A stretch of DNA of 64,000 nt from Flammeovirgaceae bacterium (GTDB taxonomy: Bacteria; Bacteroidota; Bacteroidia; Cytophagales; Cyclobacteriaceae): NCBI GenBank assembly GCA_016712035.1, contig JADJRT010000007.1:124001-188000 (forward strand), read 5' to 3'. The position numbers and the translations under genes were made by a program. Numbering within the stretch: the stretch's first letter is position 1; each line of letters opens with the position of its first letter. A model generated the notes under the pieces. It saw only the letters and a program-made list of their open reading frames with translations, was not told the DNA's origin and searched no databases. Below, in pieces: positions 10,059 through 21,237 of this stretch.

Positions 10059-11819
10059 ATGAAAAAATCAAATATAAAAATCGGATTAATGTTTGCCGCT
10101 TTACTGGCATTCACGAATTCATGTAAGGAGGACTTTTTAGCGGTTACTCCTAACGGCTCGCTGGATGCAAAAGTGTTAGCTACAGCAGATGGTGTAGATG
10201 CACTATTGATCAGTGCCTATTCCATGATTGATGGTGTTGCCAATATTGGATTTGGCTGGGAATCCGCCTCCTCCAATTGGGTATTTGGAAGTATAAGGGG
10301 TTTGGAGGCAAACAAAGGTACCGATGCTGGTGACCAGCCGGATATTAACCCTATCCAAACCTATACTGAGGCATCTACCAACCCATACCTGGATATTAAG
10401 TGGAGATCGGCCTATGATGGTGTTGCTCGTTGCAATTCTGTGTTGCAGGTGTTAGAAGCCGCAGAAGCCGATGGTACGGTTTCAGCCAGTGAGGCAACTT
10501 CTTTCAGACAACAAGCAAGAGCCCTTCGTGGATGGTACCATTTCGAAGCCTACAGAATGTGGGCTAAGGCCGATGGCACAGGAATTCCATATGTGGATGA
10601 AGTGACTGACCCGGTTGCAGTTACCAACGATGTGGATGTGCGGGATCTGATCTTAGCGGATCTTAATGAAGGAAGATCTTTACCCCTTGATATGGGGCAG
10701 GTGGGTCGTTTCAATAAAACCGTTTGTGACGTAATGTATGCAAAAGCCCTCATGCAAATGAAGAAGGATTACGCGGGTGCAAAAACTATTTTAGCGGCTG
10801 TTGTTGGAGCTAATGGTGCAAAACTGGGTGCTGGAAAAGCGCCTGATGGTTCTGCTATCGGTTTAGAGCCTAAGTATGGGGACATATTTGATGCCGCAAA
10901 CCGCAATGGTGTAGAAGCCATTTATACTGTTCAATATTCTGTAAATGATGGCTCGGGCGGTTATAATGCGGGCTTTGGCGAAGTATTGAACTTCCCATAC
11001 AAAAGCGGTGCTTCACCCGGTGGTTGCTGTGGATTCTTTCAACCTACGCATGATTTTGCGAATTCATTCCGTACCGATGCAAGTGGATTGCCATTTCTGG
11101 ATGATTCTTACAGCAATGGTGCTAATGCTTTAACGGATGACCAGGGAAAATTGCCTGCCGATGCTTATACGGTTGATACTCGATCAGTTGATCCTCGCTT
11201 GGATTGGACGGTAGGTAGAAGAGGTATCGAATATCTTGACTGGGGACCGATGACTGGTTCAGATTGGATTCGCGATCAATCCTATGCAGGTGTATATGTT
11301 GGTAAAAAACAGGTTTATAAAAAATCACAGGAAGGGACATTAACGGAAGTAGGTAACTGGACTAGTGGTTGGACAGCCAATGGCTATCGCTTAATTCGCT
11401 ACTCTGATGTTATGCTTATGTTGGCTGAGTGTCAGATTGAAACCAGTGATTTCGCTGGTGCATTGATCAATATTAATGCGATACGTAACCGAGCTGCAAA
11501 TCCAGCTGGATTTGTTGTTACGCCCGGTGTGGCCGTTACGTATAATGTGCAACCTTATGCAACATTGGGAACTCAGGATAATGCTCGCACAATTTTGCGT
11601 TTTGAGCGCAAACTTGAGTTAGGTATGGAAGGTCATCGTTATTGGGACTTACAACGTTGGGGCAACGTTACTTCTGAGTTAAATAGAATTCTTGCCTATG
11701 AGAAAACCAGACGCGCTTCCTTGTATGGAGGAGCTACGGTGGGTCCAGAGGATGTTAATTATCCTGTGCCACAAAATCAGATTGACATCACCAACGGTAA
11801 GCTAAAGCAAAACCGTTAA
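10059..11819 (+). CDS. SusD/RagB-family nutrient-binding outer-membrane lipoprotein
   Basis: Lid and ligand-binding partner of the SusC transporter just upstream, anchored by lipid at the outer leaflet. The signal peptide ends at a lipobox (FTNSC), followed by KEDFLAVTPNGSL, the usual SusD opening. The TPR-like SusD core is visible (RALRGWYHFEAYRMWA, then the C-terminal RYSDVMLMLAEC, NAIRNRA and RFERKLELGMEGHRYWDL). Length of 586 residues is normal. A terminator follows directly, so the operon proper ends here or continues by read-through into the VCBS gene. Confidence 0.94.
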   Translation: MKKSNIKIGLMFAALLAFTNSCKEDFLAVTPNGSLDAKVLATADGVDALLISAYSMIDGVANIGFGWESASSNWVFGSIRGLEANKGTDAGDQPDINPIQTYTEASTNPYLDIKWRSAYDGVARCNSVLQVLEAAEADGTVSASEATSFRQQARALRGWYHFEAYRMWAKADGTGIPYVDEVTDPVAVTNDVDVRDLILADLNEGRSLPLDMGQVGRFNKTVCDVMYAKALMQMKKDYAGAKTILAAVVGANGAKLGAGKAPDGSAIGLEPKYGDIFDAANRNGVEAIYTVQYSVNDGSGGYNAGFGEVLNFPYKSGASPGGCCGFFQPTHDFANSFRTDASGLPFLDDSYSNGANALTDDQGKLPADAYTVDTRSVDPRLDWTVGRRGIEYLDWGPMTGSDWIRDQSYAGVYVGKKQVYKKSQEGTLTEVGNWTSGWTANGYRLIRYSDVMLMLAECQIETSDFAGALININAIRNRAANPAGFVVTPGVAVTYNVQPYATLGTQDNARTILRFERKLELGMEGHRYWDLQRWGNVTSELNRILAYEKTRRASLYGGATVGPEDVNYPVPQNQIDITNGKLKQNR

Positions 11820-11840
11820 GATTTACTTAAGTTTAATTGG

Positions 11841-11872
11841 GAAGCCGCTATAATTTATAGCGGCTTCTTTTT
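11841..11872 (+). terminator. Terminator after susD homologue
   Basis: A 12-bp perfect stem (11841-11852 with 11856-11867) with a 3-nt loop is followed by TTTTT, 21 nt after the SusD stop. Confidence 0.88.
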
Positions 11873-11918
11873 ACCATTGGTAATTAATAACATTGTAGTT
11901 GATTAGAATCCCTTTTTC

Positions 11919-14900
11919 ATGAGATCTGTTTTAAGCCAACTTTTATTCTTAATACTGCTTTCATTTACGGTTGTATCCTGCTTTAAAAGCACCCCCCGTT
12001 TTGATTTATTATCTGCCGACCAAACAGGGGTTGATTTTAACAACGTGGTGGCTGATGAAGACAGCTTTAATATTTTGCACTACGAGTATATGTATAATGG
12101 GGGTGGAGTAGGTGTAGGTGATTTGAATAATGATAGCTTGCCCGATTTAATTTTTACAGCGAATCGGGTATCCTCAAAGATTTATTTGAACCAAGGCGAT
12201 TTCAAATTTTTGGATATCACCTCAAATTTTGAGGGCCTTACCAATAATCAGTGGTTGAGTGGGGTTAGTGTGGTCGATGTAAATGCCGATGGCTGGAATG
12301 ATGTTTACTTAACATCGACCATGAGTAAAGATAGTTTGTTGCGGAAAAACCAGCTCTGGATAAATCAAGGATTAACAGACGGTCAGGTTTGGTTTAAAGA
12401 AATGGGTGACCAATATGGTATTGCCGATACCGGATATTCCATGCATGCGGCTTTCTTTGATTATGATCTGGATGGTGATCTGGATTTGTACGTTTTAAAT
12501 AATGTAATCAGTCGTGAAGTACCGACTAACTATCGTGAAAAGGTATCGAATGGAACAGCCGACAATAACGATCAGCTCTATCAGAATCTTGGCAATAACA
12601 CTTTCAGAAATGTTACTAAGGAGGCCGGTATTATTTATGAGGGTTATGGTTTAGGAATTGCAGTAGGGGATGTAAATAAGGATGGTTATCCGGATATCTA
12701 TATTTCAAATGATTATATCGCCAATGATTTATTATATATCAATCAGCGCAATGGTAAGTTTCTCAATCAATCAAAGCAATATTTCTCCTATCATTCTAAG
12801 TTTTCAATGGGCAATGATATGGCCGATCTCAACAATGACGGCAATCTCGATATCCTTAACCATGGATATGATGCCTGAACAGTACTTCCGAAAAAAGCAA
12901 ACTATCAACGGCAATAGCTATTTCATTTATGTGAACAATGAAAAGTATGGATACGAGCAGCAATATGTAAGAAACATGGTTCAAATTCATGGCGGTTTTT
13001 TAGACACTACCATGCTTCCCTTTAATGAAGTAGGCCAAATGGCTGGTGTATATCAGACCGAATGGAGTTGGTCACCTTTATTGGCAGACTTCGATAATGA
13101 TGGCGACAAGGACTTATTTATCACCAACGGATTTCCTAAGGACTTAACCGATAAAGATTTCACTAATTACAAAGCACAGGTATATGGTTCGTTGGCAAGT
13201 GACGAGCATATGCTGGCTCGAATACCCATTGTTAAGGTGCCTAACTATGCATATGAAAATACAACCGGGCTGCAATTTGTTAATCGAACAAAAGACTGGG
13301 GTTTAAATATTCCGTCTTTCTCTAATGGTGCCTCTTTTGTTGATCTGGATTTAGATGGCGACTTAGATTACGTGGTTAATAATATTAATGATCCGGCATT
13401 TGTTTATAGAAATAACACTATAGAAAAGTTTAAAGAGAATAGCAATTACCTGCGGATTAATTTACAGGGAGAAACTCCTAATGTAGCCGCGATCGGTGCC
13501 AAAGTGGAACTTTGGGCTAAGGGTAGTTATCAATATGTTGAGAAATTTCTGTCGCGCGGATATATTTCTTCGGTTGATCCAATTATGCATTTTGGATTGG
13601 GAAATATAAGCGAGATAGATTCTCTTCGAATTACCTGGCCCTCATCAAAAAAAGTAACAGACTTAAAGTCGATTAAGGTTAACCAGGTAATTATACTTAA
13701 GGAAAGTGATGCAGTTGCCCCAGTTGTTAGGCCACGCGTAAACAAACTTCAAAAACTTTTACCAAGGTTGAGGATTTCATTGACTTTACGCATACTGAAA
13801 ATGATTATATCGATTTCTTTCAAGGACAGAATATCATTCCTCACAAGTTTTCTCAAATCGGTCCTAGAATGGCCAAGGGCGATCTTAATGGAGATGGCCA
13901 GGAAGATTTGTTGATTGGTGCATCAAGCGGTCAGCCAACCACTGCATTCGTAAAGGAGGGTAGTAGATTTTTGCTACGGGAAATAGAAGGACTAACAGGA
14001 GACAAATCAATTCAGGAAGCTGACTTACAAATTTTTGATGTTGATGGCGATGGCGATCAGGACGTAATTGCTGCAGCCGGTGGCTACATGGCGGAAGATG
14101 AAAAACAATATCGTCATGTTCTTTACAGAAATGAAAAAGGAAACTTTGTAAAAGAGGAATTGCCTTTGCCGCCTTTCTCGGCTTCCGTTGTCAGGACTTT
14201 TGATTTTGACAAAGACGGAGATTTAGATGTTTTTATTGGTTGTCGAGTTAAGAAATGGAATTTTCCCTTATCGAATAATTCATACTTACTGATTAACAAC
14301 AAGGGAAAGTTTACGTTGGATGAAAAATTTAGCTTTGATTTGGGTATGGTTACTGATGCCAATTGGTCTGATTATGATGGAGATGGCTGGCAGGATTTGA
14401 TCATTACGCGCGAATGGAATTCCGTCATGATTTTGAAAAATGAGAAGAGTAATAGTTTAAATCCTATTTCTGATCCTGCTATGGAAAGGAAGCATGGTTT
14501 ATGGTCATGCGTGATTGCTGGTGATTTTGATCAGGATGGCGATGACGATTATTTGCTTGGCAATCTTGGCTTAAACCATCGGTTCACAATTTCTGAAAAG
14601 TACCCCATGCGGGTTTATTCCATTGATCTTGATAAAAATGGTTATATCGATCCTGTATCTACTTCTTATTGGAAAGATGAAAAGGGTGACATGCAGGAAT
14701 ATCCTATAAATTATCTAGATGAACTGGCAGCCCAATCTCCATTCTTTAGAAAATCATTTACAAGCTATACAAAGTTCAGTTTCAGTACAGCTAACCAAAT
14801 TATAAATACAGATACTATTTCTGCTAAGAATACTTTTTATGTAAACACTACAACCAGCTATGTGCTCTGGAATGATAAAGGAAAATTTACATGGCAGGAA

Positions 14901-15206
14901 TTGCCTGTGGAGGCTCAGGTTGCGCCCGTAAAGAAATTACTGGTACATGATTTTAATGGAGACACTTTTAATGATGTCCTAATTGCAGGAAATGATCATA
15001 CCTATGATGTGTCTACAGGGAATTATGATAGTAATAAAGGTTTAATCCTTTTAGGTACAGGTTCGAAGGAGTTTACTACTATGCCACCCTCACAGAGTGG
15101 ACTTTTACTTAATGGTCAGGTGGAATCATTAATTCATTTGAAAAGCGATACATTATCTTATGTTATCGGTGGCATTAATAGAAGTAAACTTCAGTTTATA
15201 AACTGA
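11919..15206 (+). CDS. Large VCBS/FG-GAP and ASPIC-UnbV lipoprotein, two frameshifts
   Basis: Predicted surface or periplasmic beta-propeller lipoprotein (lipobox TVVSC) of about 1095 residues after repair. Repeated calcium-binding-like FG-GAP motifs run throughout (GDLNNDSLPDLI, DYDLDGDLDLYV, DVNKDGYPDIYI, DFDNDGDKDLFI, DGDGDQDVI). The middle holds an ASPIC/UnbV domain (GAKVELWAKGSYQ, MHFGLGN, ITWPSSKKV). One extra A near 12858 and one missing A near 13742 break the frame. Correcting them yields LDILTMDMMPEQ and VKQTSKTFTKVEDFID, both as in relatives. Such proteins commonly follow SusCD pairs in Cytophagales; their role is not established. It overlaps the next, convergent gene by 11 bp. Confidence 0.85.
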
Positions 15207-16728
15207 TAAAAAGTAAACCAATCTTAGTGGGCAGAATTTTTAAGCACCAGAACGGCCGTTGAATTTTTTGCCAGAGGTTAGTGAGTACTTTAGGAACCTT
15301 GGTATTGAAATCAAGTGCTCCTAGTAGGATGTCTTTATCCCCATCGCCTTCCAGATCAGCAACTTCCATCACAATCCATCTACCCGCTGGTGGGCCTGGT
15401 AAAGTGTGAGCGACATAAGTATTATTATTGTTCTCTAAATAAACAAAACTCTCCTCGGCAGTATTTTCGAAATCTGGAAAGAATGAAATGCAGGCTATGT
15501 CCAGATCTCCATCTAAATCAAAGTCGTTGGCGACAGCTTTGGAGGCACCATGCAAAGGGTAAAACCACGATTCGCGAAAGCTACCCTCCTTATTCTGAAG
15601 AAATATGCGCATTCCATGATAGGGCTTTAAAATTTGTGAATAGTCTGAATTATCGCCATTCGTATAGAGGATATCGAAAAACCCGTCTTGATTGAAATCG
15701 GCCAGATCAAAGTAGCTACTTCCATAAACAGGTGGAAATCTAAGGAGTATATTCTGTTTGAATTTGAAGTTTCCAAGGTTGGTGAATAAAATGATTTGTT
15801 CATCGCCTTGGGTAAAGAGCGCCATAATATCAACGAGTCCATCGTTGTTAAAATCTTTGACAACAGATTTTCTGGAACCGGGTAGATTTGAAATAGGATG
15901 TGTAACATATTTTGAATCACCTTTATTTTCGTACACTAGTAATGCACCCGTATAGTTGCCGAAGGCACAGGTTACTAAGTCGGGTAAGCCATCTTTGTTT
16001 AAATCTGCTTCCTCGATGTTTACGGGCCTCTGGATAGAATCGATGAGCATACCTGTTTTGTTCACGTTGGTCAACAGATCAAGTTCTGCTACGGATCCTT
16101 TTGACTGATCATTGGGATCCATAATTCCCATTAGGGAGATTATAGGTTTCTGATTAATTCTAAAGATTAGATCAGAAGGCGGGCTGGAGAGTTGTAAAGA
16201 ATATTCAGGGTTTAGCTGATCATTATATTGAATTAATCTTCCGGTACGACTCCCCGTAAATATTTTATGCGCCAACGTATCAACTTTCACCATAGTGATA
16301 ATCGCTGTTGATCCTTCAGCATTCTTTATCTCATAAGGATTGAATAAGGTTAGCTCTGCAAACGTCCTTTTAGATTCTTGGTTTAATGTGTCTGGTGATT
16401 TCTCTACAAAATAATCAACAATCAAATTCCATTCAGCTTTCGTTACCATGGGCTCGGATGGCCGGGTACCTGCGGCAATAAGTAAGTCATCGATGGATGT
16501 ATATTTTATGCCATCCATAAGATCTGTTTGACCCATTCGAAATGCCATATAGGGCAATACCTCGTTTTTCCAGATATTTTTTGGTAAAAGGTTGGGTTCT
16601 GGAAACACGTGACAGCTACCGCAGTACTGTTTGGCCAATCGTTCAGCGTGTTCTTCTTTCGTTTCGCAAGAAAACCACGTTAGTGCTAAAGAGGCTACAA
16701 GTGTAAGATTAAAAATTCTAAAGGGCAC
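15196..16728 (-). CDS. VCBS-repeat lipoprotein with a c-type haem motif
   Basis: Exported lipoprotein of about 510 residues combining an N-terminal cytochrome-c-like segment and a C-terminal FG-GAP propeller. I choose the GTG at 16728 because it gives a compact signal peptide with lipobox TWFSC and avoids overlap with the divergent gene; the frame stays open to 16950. Residues 36-40 are CGSCH, the covalent haem c motif, followed by VFPEPNLLPKNIW. FG-GAP motifs include DLNKDGLPDLV, DFNNDGLVDIMA, DFNQDGFFDILY, DFDLDGDLDIA and DLEGDGDKDILL. It is a redox-capable relative of the preceding VCBS protein. Function unknown. The distal haem ligand is not assigned. Confidence 0.8.
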   Translation of the reverse strand: MPFRIFNLTLVASLALTWFSCETKEEHAERLAKQYCGSCHVFPEPNLLPKNIWKNEVLPYMAFRMGQTDLMDGIKYTSIDDLLIAAGTRPSEPMVTKAEWNLIVDYFVEKSPDTLNQESKRTFAELTLFNPYEIKNAEGSTAIITMVKVDTLAHKIFTGSRTGRLIQYNDQLNPEYSLQLSSPPSDLIFRINQKPIISLMGIMDPNDQSKGSVAELDLLTNVNKTGMLIDSIQRPVNIEEADLNKDGLPDLVTCAFGNYTGALLVYENKGDSKYVTHPISNLPGSRKSVVKDFNNDGLVDIMALFTQGDEQIILFTNLGNFKFKQNILLRFPPVYGSSYFDLADFNQDGFFDILYTNGDNSDYSQILKPYHGMRIFLQNKEGSFRESWFYPLHGASKAVANDFDLDGDLDIACISFFPDFENTAEESFVYLENNNNTYVAHTLPGPPAGRWIVMEVADLEGDGDKDILLGALDFNTKVPKVLTNLWQKIQRPFWCLKILPTKIGLLFISL

Positions 16729-16840
16729 ACTTAAAACTTTTAAAGGATATGCTTGAGAGGATGTATTCTTATCTAACAAATTAATATATTTATCTATTAT
16801 CTGACTTTGTTTCAAACATACTATTAAACCGAAAATAAGC

Positions 16841-18241
16841 ATGACAAATTTGAAATCATCTCGTAGAGGTTTTATTAAAAAAATGGCCGGAACAGCACTG
16901 GCTACTTCGCTCGTTCCTTCTGTTTTAAAGGCGGGATCGGGGGAACCCATATATTTGGAAGCTCCGAAAAGGGAGAAAAAGATTTAGTCGCCTAACGATC
17001 AGGTTAATGTTGCGGTGATTGGCATGGGCATTATGGGATTCAATAATACGGAATCTACCCTGTTAGTTCCGGGAGTTAAACTGGTAGGGGCATGCGATCT
17101 TTATACCGGTAGGTTGGATAGGGCCAAGGAGGGTTATGGTAAAGATCTCTTTGTAACTAAAAACTATAAAGAGATATTGGACCGAAAGGATGTCGATGCG
17201 GTGATCATTGCAACCTCCGATCATTGGCACGATCGGATTTCTATTGAAGCCATGAACAAAGGCAAGCATGTGTATTGCGAAAAACCGATGGTGCATAAAT
17301 TGGATGAGGGGGCTGAAGTTATAGCTACTCAAAAGAAGACAGGCAAAGTTTTTCAGGTAGGCAGTCAGCGGGTGAGTTCAATTGTAACTTTAAAAGCAAA
17401 AGAAGTTTTCGAGACGAAGACAATTGGAGATTTGATTATGGTAGAGACCTGGATGGACAGACATAGTGCGAATGGTGCCTGGCAGTATTCAATCCCTACG
17501 GATGCGCAAGGGGGCACCGTGGATTGGGATAGTTTCCAGGGTGATGCCCCTAAACGGCCTTATGATCCAACGCGTTTTTTTCGATGGAGAAATTATCAGG
17601 ATTATGGTACCGGAGTGGCTGGTGACCTTTTTGTGCATTTATTTTCAGCGTTGCATGCAGTAACCAGTTCACATGGACCGAATCGGATTCTTGCTACCGG
17701 TGGTTTGAGATACTGGAAAGATGGTCGCGATGTTCCCGCTGTTATTTTGGGTATCTACGATTATCCGGCTACCGATAAACATCCGGCCTTTAACTTGCAG
17801 ATGCGGGTAAATTTTGTGGATGGCAGTGAGCGGGGCGAGGGATTGCGATTGATAGGAACCGATGGCTATATTGATTTTGGATGGGATTATGTAAAAGTTG
17901 TTCATCATAAAATGGAAAAAGAGCCCGGCTATGGCGGCTGGGATTCCTATGAAACCTTTTCAGAGAGCCAACAGAAAGAATACGAGAAATGGTATCGGGC
18001 AAAGTATCCGAAAGCCGCACCTCAAATAATTGATTCGGATCTTGAGTACAAAGCGCCAAGAGACTACAATGCTAACCTGGATCATCACGCTGCATTCTAT
18101 AAGGGAATTCGTGAGAAGGCGGTTATTGTCGAAGATGCTTTGTTTGGAATGCGTGCTGCCGGCCCCGCATTAGCTACCAACAAAAGTTATTTTGATAAGA
18201 CTATTATCAACTGGGATCCTGTGCAGGCAAAATTGGTATAG
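16841..18241 (+). CDS. Gfo/Idh/MocA-family oxidoreductase with Tat signal, in-frame stop
   Basis: NAD(P)-dependent sugar or polyol oxidoreductase of the exported type. From the ATG at 16841 the frame reads a twin-arginine signal (SSRRGFIKKMAGTA), then meets TAG at 16985-16987 (codon 49), then continues in the same frame with NDQVNVAVIGMGIMGF, the Rossmann loop, and CEKPMVHKLDEG, the Gfo/Idh signature. The later GTG at 17015 would cut the first beta strand of the Rossmann fold, so it is unlikely to be the true start. The stop is therefore a nonsense change, a sequencing error, or inactivation. Total would be 466 codons. It ends at a strong terminator. Confidence 0.82.
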
Positions 18242-18265
18242 GACTCTTTGCTTATTTATTAATGG

Positions 18266-18298
18266 ACACCCGCTTATAAGCCAGCGGGTGTTTTTTTT
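18266..18298 (+). terminator. Terminator after Gfo/Idh gene
   Basis: ACACCCGCT (18266-18274) pairs with AGCGGGTGT (18283-18291) around an 8-nt loop and is followed by a run of T to 18298. Confidence 0.9.
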
Positions 18299-18409
18299 AG
18301 TGTGATTGGTAATGTTTTTTCACCACTTAAATGGGCATTTGCTCTCTCATAAAAGCATGTTAAATCAAATGGGTTAATAGTTAAATTGCAGAGTCATAAT
18401 CCTATAACC

Positions 18410-20065
18410 ATGAAGAGAAATATAATTTTATCCCTTTTGTTGGTGTTGATCTGCAACGCCCTTTTTGGCCAAATAGAGGTTCAGCAGGTTGAAAAACTCA
18501 AAGTGGAAGCTGCGGCTGAAGTTGAGAAATACGCTGTCCTTGGTCAACAGATAAACGATATGCTATTTAGCTTCTCAGAATTAGGCTTTCAGGAATATGA
18601 GACATTTAATTACCTCACGTCTCTTTTAGAAAAACAAGGCTTTAAGGTAGAGAAAGGAATTGCTGGCGTTCCAACAGCCTGGATAGCCACATGGGGCTCT
18701 GGTAAGCCTGTTATTGCTTTAGGATCAGACGTGGATTGCATTCCGAAGGCCTCACAAAAGCCTGGTGTTGCCTACCAGGACCCTATCGTTGTAGGTGCAC
18801 CCGGTCATGGTGAAGGTCATAACTCAGGGCAGGCATTAAATATAATTTCTGCTTTAGCACTTAAAAAGATTATGGAGCGGGATAAAATTAGAGGTACGAT
18901 AATGTTATGGCCCGGTATTGCTGAAGAGTTAGTAGGTACAAAGGCATATTACGTTCGAGCTGGCTATTTTAAAGATGTGGATGCCTGTATTTTTACCCAC
19001 GTAGCCAATAATCTGGGTGTGGGTTACGGTGACTCCGGTGGCAATGGATTAGTGTCTGTGCGATTTAACTTTGAAGGGGCCGCAGCGCATGCAGCCGGTG
19101 CTCCTTGGCGCGGTAGAAGTGCCCTTGATGCCGTAGAACTCATGAACATAGGTTGGAATTTCAGACGCGAGCATCTTGAACTTACGCAACGGTCGCACTA
19201 CGTTATTTCAGATGGGGGAGATCAGCCCAATGTAGTTCCATCAAAAGCTTCGGTGTGGTATTATTTTCGTGAACGTACTTATCCAAACATTAAAAAGTTA
19301 TTTGATATTGGCGTGAAAGTAGCTGAAGGGGCCGCGTTGATGACAGACACAAAATTTACTTACGAAGTATTGGGTTCAGCCTGGCCTGGTCATTTCAATA
19401 AGCCTATGGCAGAAGCGATGTATGAGAATATTAAAAAAGTTGGCCTGCCTAAGTGGTCGGATGAAGATCAGTTATTGGCAAAGGCATCGCAAATAGAATT
19501 AAAGGCGCCAAAAGTAGATGGCCTTGCAGTTAAATTAGATACTATTAGTCTTCCTAGTCCTACAGCCCCCGTAAACGTAATGGGTCGGCAACTGATGGCT
19601 ATGGGTGGAGGTTCAGATGACATTGCAGATATTAGCTGGACAGTACCGACTATTGTTCTCAGATACCCATCAAACATACCCGGACTACCTGGCCACCACT
19701 GGAGCAATGCTATTTCCATGGCAACGCCTATTGCTCATAAAGGAATTGTTTATGGTGCCAAGGCGGAGGTAATGACCTTGCTTGATTTACTGTTGAAGCC
19801 TGAGATTCTTAAAAACTCATGGGAGTATTATCGCACAGAGCAGACCAAAGATTTGCAATACACTCCTTTAGTTGGAGAAAAGGATATGCCAGCCATTACG
19901 TTGAATAAGAAGATTATGGAAGAGTATGCTCCTAAACTAAAACCATTCTACTACAATCCTGCTAAATATAAAACCTATTTGGATCAGTTAGGAATCGTTT
20001 ACCCCACTGTTCGCCCTGATCAAAAAGAAGAAATTAAAAAACTTGAGGAGAAAAAAGGGAAATAA
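18410..20065 (+). CDS. M20-family amidohydrolase, exported
   Basis: Zinc-dependent amidohydrolase resembling aminobenzoyl-glutamate hydrolase (AbgB-like), probably periplasmic. The ATG at 18410 is preferred to an upstream TTG because it begins a clean signal peptide (MKRNIILSLLLVLICNALFG). Metallopeptidase motifs are GSDVDCIPKA, GEGHNSGQALN and the dimerisation-domain start NFEGAAAHAAGAPWRGRSALDA. The product is 551 residues, somewhat long for the family. Its stop codon overlaps the start of the riboflavin synthase gene (TAATG), which implies translational coupling. The natural substrate is unknown. Confidence 0.88.
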   Translation: MKRNIILSLLLVLICNALFGQIEVQQVEKLKVEAAAEVEKYAVLGQQINDMLFSFSELGFQEYETFNYLTSLLEKQGFKVEKGIAGVPTAWIATWGSGKPVIALGSDVDCIPKASQKPGVAYQDPIVVGAPGHGEGHNSGQALNIISALALKKIMERDKIRGTIMLWPGIAEELVGTKAYYVRAGYFKDVDACIFTHVANNLGVGYGDSGGNGLVSVRFNFEGAAAHAAGAPWRGRSALDAVELMNIGWNFRREHLELTQRSHYVISDGGDQPNVVPSKASVWYYFRERTYPNIKKLFDIGVKVAEGAALMTDTKFTYEVLGSAWPGHFNKPMAEAMYENIKKVGLPKWSDEDQLLAKASQIELKAPKVDGLAVKLDTISLPSPTAPVNVMGRQLMAMGGGSDDIADISWTVPTIVLRYPSNIPGLPGHHWSNAISMATPIAHKGIVYGAKAEVMTLLDLLLKPEILKNSWEYYRTEQTKDLQYTPLVGEKDMPAITLNKKIMEEYAPKLKPFYYNPAKYKTYLDQLGIVYPTVRPDQKEEIKKLEEKKGK

Positions 20066-20650
20066 TGTTTACTGGAATAATAGAAGCGCGCGGCACTGTC
20101 TTGGAGGTACGTCAGGAACATTCAAACAAAAGTTTTTGTATCGAAAGCATTATCAGCCCTGAGTTGAAGATAGACCAAAGTACCTCGCATGATGGCGTGT
20201 GTCTTACGGTTACAGAAGTTGGTCGCGATACGCATTGGGTAACTGCGATTGATGAAACATTAAAGAAATCAACACTTGGATTGTTGAAGGCGGGTGATGT
20301 TGTTAATCTTGAACGCTGCCTGGTAGCCAACGGTCGGTTTGATGGCCATGTTGTTCAGGGGTCATGTCGATCAAATCGGCAAATGTATTTCGATAAAGGA
20401 TGCGCAGGGGAGTTGGTTATTTGAGTTTGAATATGATCCTACTCTTGGAAATGTAACAGTAGAAAAAGGTTCGATATGTATCAACGGTGTTAGCCTCACC
20501 TGTTTTAATAGTCGCGCAAACAGTTTTACAGTGGCGATTATTCCCTATACCTATGAGAATACCAACTTTAAAACCTTAAAAGTTGGCAGTGTGGTTAACC
20601 TTGAATTCGACATTATAGGAAAGTATGTGAAACGATTATTAAATCTTTAA
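20065..20650 (+). CDS. ribE: Riboflavin synthase, one frameshift
   Basis: Dismutates two 6,7-dimethyl-8-ribityllumazines to riboflavin. Two lumazine-binding barrels are visible: MFTGIIEARGTV with DGVCLTVTEVG, then GSICINGVSLTCFN in the second repeat. The frame breaks at the GGGG run 20358-20361; removing one G gives DGHVVQGHVDQIG, the family signature. The repaired length is 194 residues, normal. It overlaps the amidohydrolase stop by one base. No other rib genes are in the window. Confidence 0.92.
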
Positions 20651-20712
20651 TAACGCTTAGTAATAAGGTAGTACCTTGTTAATTTCAATTTTCAAACTAA
20701 ACAACTAAAACT

Positions 20713-21228
20713 ATGTTAGATCAACTTGTAAAACTCGTAGAACAAAATGCAGGCGCTGCTATTGTAAAAAATCAAGCAATCCCCAATCAGTTTAATAATG
20801 CGGCCATTCAGGAAGTGGCGGGTTCAATCTTTAATTCTTTAAAAGGGCAAGTGGCTCAGGGTAATATGCAACAAGTGGCTTCGATGTTTCAGGGAAAATC
20901 ATCAGCAAGCAGCCTGGCAAACAATCCAATGGTTAGCCAGATTATCTCATCAGTTGCCTCTACTTTTGCATCTAAGTTTGGCGTTTCTCAGGCTCAAGCG
21001 CAAAGTATTGTATCGGGCTTGGTGCCAACCGTAATGAATCAATTTATCAATAAGACAAACGATCCTAAAGACAATTCCTTTGACCTTGGTAGCATGATGA
21101 AGACGATGAGTGGTAATAACAATTTGGACTTAGGAAGTTTACTGGGTCAGGTTGCTGGCGGAAATTCTAAATCAAATCCTTTAGGTGCACTGGGTGGCCT
21201 TGCCGGAAAATTCTTTGGTAAAAAATAA
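20713..21228 (+). CDS. DUF937-like (YidB-type) protein
   Basis: A 171-residue cytoplasmic protein with no signal peptide. It is Gln/Asn/Ala-rich in the N-terminal part (VASMFQGKSSASSLANNPM) and glycine-rich at the end (GALGGLAGKFFGKK), the style of DUF937 proteins. No enzymatic motif is visible. The gene stands alone: 62 bp after ribE, with a start codon preceded by an A-rich tract. Function is unknown for the family as far as I can say. Confidence 0.7.
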   Translation: MLDQLVKLVEQNAGAAIVKNQAIPNQFNNAAIQEVAGSIFNSLKGQVAQGNMQQVASMFQGKSSASSLANNPMVSQIISSVASTFASKFGVSQAQAQSIVSGLVPTVMNQFINKTNDPKDNSFDLGSMMKTMSGNNNLDLGSLLGQVAGGNSKSNPLGALGGLAGKFFGKK

Positions 21229-21237
21229 ATCTGTTTT

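Noticed and set aside
12858..13745. Programmed frameshifting in the ASPIC/VCBS gene
   Set aside because: The shifts lack slippery-site plus structure arrangements, differ in direction, and fit simple one-base homopolymer errors seen all over the window.
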